NCBI RefSeq assembly: GCF_954871325.1
Contig: NC_088777.1
Location: forward strand, 11,943,366 to 12,007,365
Reading direction: 5' to 3'
Source: Gordionus sp. m RMFG-2023
Taxonomy: Eukaryota; Nematomorpha; Gordioida; Chordodea; Parachordodidae
DNA length: 64,000 bases
Below are positions 63,401 through 64,000 of this stretch, piece by piece. Position numbers and translations under genes: made by a program. Under the pieces are notes generated by a model that made no database searches, was not told where the DNA came from, and saw nothing but the letters and a program-made list of their open reading frames with translations. The number at the start of each line of letters is the position of its first letter. Within the stretch, counting starts at the first letter, position 1.

Positions 63401-64000
63401 TTTGTTCTTCGATTCCTTGTCTAGAGCCGCCCGTTACTCTGCTCGTAACGTCGAAGATCATATATCCTTTTGCGATTTGGCCTTAGCTACTACCCAAATA
63501 TTTGCCGTTAATCCTTGGTGGTGTTCGTCTCTCGACAGGGAAATCTTATCTGGAACGGATGAACACGAAGATCTAGTTTATCATAACTTGTTATTCTCTA
63601 TTTTAAGGTTTGCGGAAACGGTTATATTATTTAATGACAAATGTGTGTCGGTTCCTTCTATGCAATCTTCTCACTCATCTATTGATAACGTTAACGAGGA
63701 AATATTTAAATCGAAATCGTTGGAGCCTCTTCTCTCTGGTTTGACAAACATTCTAGAATATATCGATGAAAATCAATTAAATATGACTTCACAAAACCCT
63801 AGAGTGCACGCCTTGGTGTGTAACATATTTTTGAGTCTGTTTCTGTCATTTGAAAAAATCAACAAAGTTCCATCAAACATTAACTGTAAAAATGATGATA
63901 ATAACGATGAAAAGGAAAATGAACTCAATAATAGGTGCCTTTTGAAGGCTAACATCGCCGCGCTAGCTAAAAATGGATTTCTGGCTCTGAATTTGTTTGC
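47867..64000 (+). CDS. NUP188: Nup188, nuclear pore inner-ring nucleoporin (3' end outside the window)
   Basis: Nup188 is a large alpha-solenoid scaffold protein of the nuclear pore inner ring that binds Nup93/Nic96. Exons on the plus strand align in order with human NUP188 as I remember it: ALILIQG (human ALILVEG) across the first splice; LLSLAWGL (VLLAWALL); VDILESGIQKC...SSFLPFL (VDVIASCVNC...TGFLPFV); RKFPITQIFVKILSEI (GEYGVTIAFLRLITTL); CIIVLLRGVVP (CVMFVLKEMLP); NPTLSPTE before the window-end exon. About 1,500 residues are encoded here; the human protein has 1,749, so roughly 300 C-terminal residues lie beyond the edge. Splice phases agree at all the well-supported joins. The central segment, where the family has an SH3-like insertion, is the least certain. 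No stop or shift breaks the coding exons. Introns carry several transposons. Nup205 is related but fits less well. Confidence 0.85.
48488..48539 (+). other. 52-bp intron
   Basis: GTAATT to TATTAG, phase 0. Removing it joins YTLQ to ALILIQG, which restores the conserved block. Such a small intron suggests short introns are native to this genome and the long ones have grown by insertion. Confidence 0.85.
48540..49022 (+). CDS. NUP188: Nup188 exon 2
   Basis: 161 codons between acceptor ATTAG and donor AAA|GTATGT, phase 0 at both ends. Carries ALILIQG, NGLLSLAWGLFCFHNN and IFYDTFYVLLSSFD. Confidence 0.85.
50048..50196. mobile_element. 149-bp hAT-type MITE in Nup188 intron 2
   Basis: It starts tagagatctacaaatctc and ends attgatgcagatcacta, with perfect 8-bp flanking duplications caaggaat at 50040-50047 and 50197-50204. 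The interior has GGCCTAG/CAGGCCAGGCTGGGC motifs, like the element at 16351-16806. Confidence 0.82.
50719..50906 (+). CDS. NUP188: Nup188 exon 3
   Basis: 188 nt between acceptor TTATAG and donor TC|GTAATC, phase 0 in and phase 2 out. Reads ELVNDFWASYELDIGFSAFF...NLLSIMA, matching PELFWGTEPTSGLG...LLQLLRAL in the human protein. Confidence 0.8.
51073..51632. mobile_element. MITE interrupted by another MITE, in Nup188 intron 3
   Basis: The outer ends are tatatgtcctattgg (51075-51089) and ccaataggacata (51618-51630). Pairing resumes at 51305-51360 (ggaatccatggg, tctcgattttaagtcattta) with the complement at 51560-51612. The left arm is split by 51113-51302. Confidence 0.65.
51113..51302. mobile_element. 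Inner MITE nested in the left arm of the outer one
   Basis: The inverted arms are about 55 bp. The left contains gtgtccatacataggagt and tagcgccattttgtgg; the right contains the imperfect complement (tcacaaaatagca, actcctatgtatggacat). The outermost pairing is agattggcgatt with aatcgtcaattt. 190 bp, no coding capacity. Confidence 0.7.
52189..52264 (+). CDS. NUP188: Nup188 exon 4 (probable)
   Basis: 76 nt between acceptor AAAAAG and donor AAG|GTTACC. Its single first base completes the split codon of exon 3 (TC|T), then it reads FLYEETIIPEDYYALLDQ. Codon use is clearly less AT-rich than the flanks. The family match is weak here because this segment varies among Nup188 proteins. Confidence 0.6.
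52708..52893. repeat. Tandem array of ~22-bp units in Nup188 intron 4
   Basis: About eight units of the form ACAAAAGTGATTTTTTTTAAAA, with AATG/AGTG variants. A simple minisatellite. Confidence 0.8.
53440..53631. mobile_element. hAT-type MITE with GGCCCGGCCC subterminal motif
   Basis: The left end is cagagaactgcaggcccg and the right end is cctctgcaggtctttg, roughly inverse. The GCCCGGCCCGG and CCGGGCCGGGCC motifs match those of 16351-16806. No clear target duplication. Confidence 0.5.
53877..53962 (+). CDS. NUP188: Possible Nup188 exon in the variable central segment
   Basis: An open stretch between AAAG and ACC|GTATAG reads KDGIFRIDILKSLF...SFSGVRKSF, which can be laid against human DGTLWRRQTPKLLY. 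Its entry phase (1) does not agree with exon 4 (phase 0), so either another exon intervenes or this is not an exon. Confidence 0.3.
53997..54821. mobile_element. 825-bp hAT-type element with palindromic target duplication
   Basis: The ends are tagaggtgggcacgggcc and the inverse ggtccgcccccacctcta. The 8-bp duplication attgcaat (53989-53996 and 54822-54829) is its own reverse complement. Sequence at 54540-54630 recurs at 4094-4175. No intact frame. It ends 16 bp before the start I assign to a Nup188 exon. Confidence 0.82.
54838..55020 (+). CDS. NUP188: Nup188 exon in the SH3-like segment (probable)
   Basis: 61 codons from acceptor ATAAG to donor TCG|GTATTG, phase 0 at both ends and compatible with exon 4. 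Contains ATALIRYSFDNNFKYCWEDF, which matches AYLVRWEYSYSSWTLF of human NUP188. The start is less sure than the reading frame: an alternative acceptor lies at 54870-54871. Confidence 0.6.
55185..55294 (+). CDS. NUP188: Possible Nup188 exon
   Basis: An open frame from GTCAG to CCGTTT|GTATCA, with less AT-rich codons, reading FSILQLVNLPIVLKKMIRPF. The exit phase (0) fits the next exon, but the entry phase (1) does not fit the preceding one. The frame stays open to 55369, so the 3' limit is uncertain. Confidence 0.35.
56723..57160 (+). CDS. NUP188: Nup188 exon, central solenoid
   Basis: 146 codons, phase 0 in (TTATAG acceptor) and out (AAG|GTAAAA). The frame has an internal ATG at 56777 (MSDDLV), but the upstream codons are open and fit an internal exon. 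Carries LVDILESGIQKCLESILLAAKISK. Confidence 0.78.
57502..57658 (+). CDS. NUP188: Nup188 exon
   Basis: 157 nt from TTTAG to TACG|GTAAAA, phase 0 in and 1 out. An acidic start (NDESTDDD) precedes YWKHVCRSSFLPFLTTDKI. Confidence 0.8.
58176..58360 (+). CDS. NUP188: Nup188 exon
   Basis: 185 nt from TACAG to AGG|GTTTAT, phase 1 in and 0 out. Contains RKFPITQIFVKILSEIT and CIIVLLRGVVPHI, the best-matching block of the family in this window. Confidence 0.8.
58545..58728 (+). CDS. NUP188: Nup188 exon
   Basis: 184 nt from TTAAAG to the consensus donor GGT|GTAAGT, phase 0 in and 1 out. Reads CNQILKIVQCLTENF and SFLIEVIVW. Confidence 0.78.
58760..58860. repeat. GC-rich MITE fragment in an intron
   Basis: 'cgggttccgg', 'cagggcccgataaaattc' and 'ttccggcctag' resemble hAT-type MITE subterminal sequence. 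Ends not set. Confidence 0.35.
59155..59943 (+). CDS. NUP188: Nup188 exon
   Basis: 789 nt. I start it at the acceptor ATATAG|GT because the phase (1) then agrees with the previous donor. An alternative acceptor at 59128-59129 would be phase 0 and does not join. It ends ATTGG|GTAAAA, phase 1. The last part, LCIYAFLGSLTKCHRDPTFL, matches the human AIAFLHALWQDRRDSAML block. Confidence 0.78.
60003..62747. mobile_element. piggyBac-type element filling a Nup188 intron
   Basis: TTAA at 59999-60002 is followed by ccctttgcttgcc, and the other end ggtaagctaaggg is followed by TTAA at 62748-62751. Pairing continues inside: 'ccaatgggcc' at 60023 with 'gggcccatttgg' at 62698, and 'ggtctattcgaccat' at 60138 with 'atggtcgatt' near 62678. 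The TTAA site and CCCTTTG/CCCTTAG ends are those of piggyBac. No intact transposase was recognised. It leaves 55 and 48 bp of the host intron on its two sides. Confidence 0.8.
61375..61950. repeat. Three ~193-bp tandem repeats inside the piggyBac-type element
   Basis: The anchor cattaccatttagattttta begins at 61473, 61668 and about 61859, giving periods of 195 and 191 bp. Each unit also has 'aatattgctaaaatttgatt' and 'acaataatacta'. Copies differ by substitutions and short indels. Confidence 0.8.
62800..64000 (+). CDS. NUP188: Nup188 exon running to the window end
   Basis: Acceptor TTCAAG at 62794-62799, phase 1, giving L-D-NPTLSPTE across the join. The frame is open for 1,201 nt to the edge. 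A polar low-complexity stretch (KNDDNNDEKEN) precedes LLKANIAALAKNGFLALNLF, which fits the region near residue 1,440 of the human protein. Confidence 0.8.

Overview
The window is about three-quarters A+T. It carries intron-bearing host genes, a dense population of DNA transposons and miniature elements, one LINE and one degraded retroelement trace. This points to a very AT-rich eukaryote, most likely an invertebrate animal (two recognisable host genes with animal-like sequence, abundant hAT elements, a piggyBac-type insertion, a restriction-endonuclease-type LINE). I cannot name the species. Family assignments rest on recalled motifs; no database search was run.

Layout. 1-25,000: no host gene I can support. 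It holds hAT-type miniature elements (507-1689, 6400-6780, 16351-16806, 21378-21599), a fold-back element (13042-14303) with a second element inside it, worn Tc1/mariner and hAT transposase remnants (10960-11400, 11778-13040) and a 2.1-kb palindrome built of ~110-bp satellite units (22090-24250). 25,070-28,183: a DD34E Tc1/mariner-type element whose ends are inverted arrays of 21-bp repeats, with its right end duplicated in tandem. 28,397-30,100: hAT remnant. 30,408-33,338: an R2-like LINE that keeps one frame over 2.9 kb but for three stop codons. 33,645-35,153 and 35,607-37,482: two hAT elements with intact 8-bp target duplications. 37,576-37,947: an intact ZNHIT3 gene. 40,263-43,488: a near-complete hAT element with BED finger and introns; a paralogous copy of its insertion site without the element lies at 45,555-45,870. 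About 44,640-45,200: a worn integrase-type fossil.

47,867 to the window end: the gene for the nuclear pore scaffold protein Nup188 on the + strand, running off the right edge. I place eleven exons, two or three of them tentative. Nine introns have confirmed or tentative limits. The first is only 52 bp; several others are swollen by insertions, most clearly the 2,856-bp last intron, which is a 2,745-bp piggyBac-type element between TTAA sites inside what was an intron of roughly 110 bp.

The host genes are unlinked housekeeping functions (box C/D snoRNP assembly for ZNHIT3, nuclear pore inner ring for Nup188). The main biology of the window is the transposon landscape: repeated nesting, MITE families sharing GC-rich ends in an AT-rich genome, and two unrelated elements that carry long inverted arrays of short tandem repeats.
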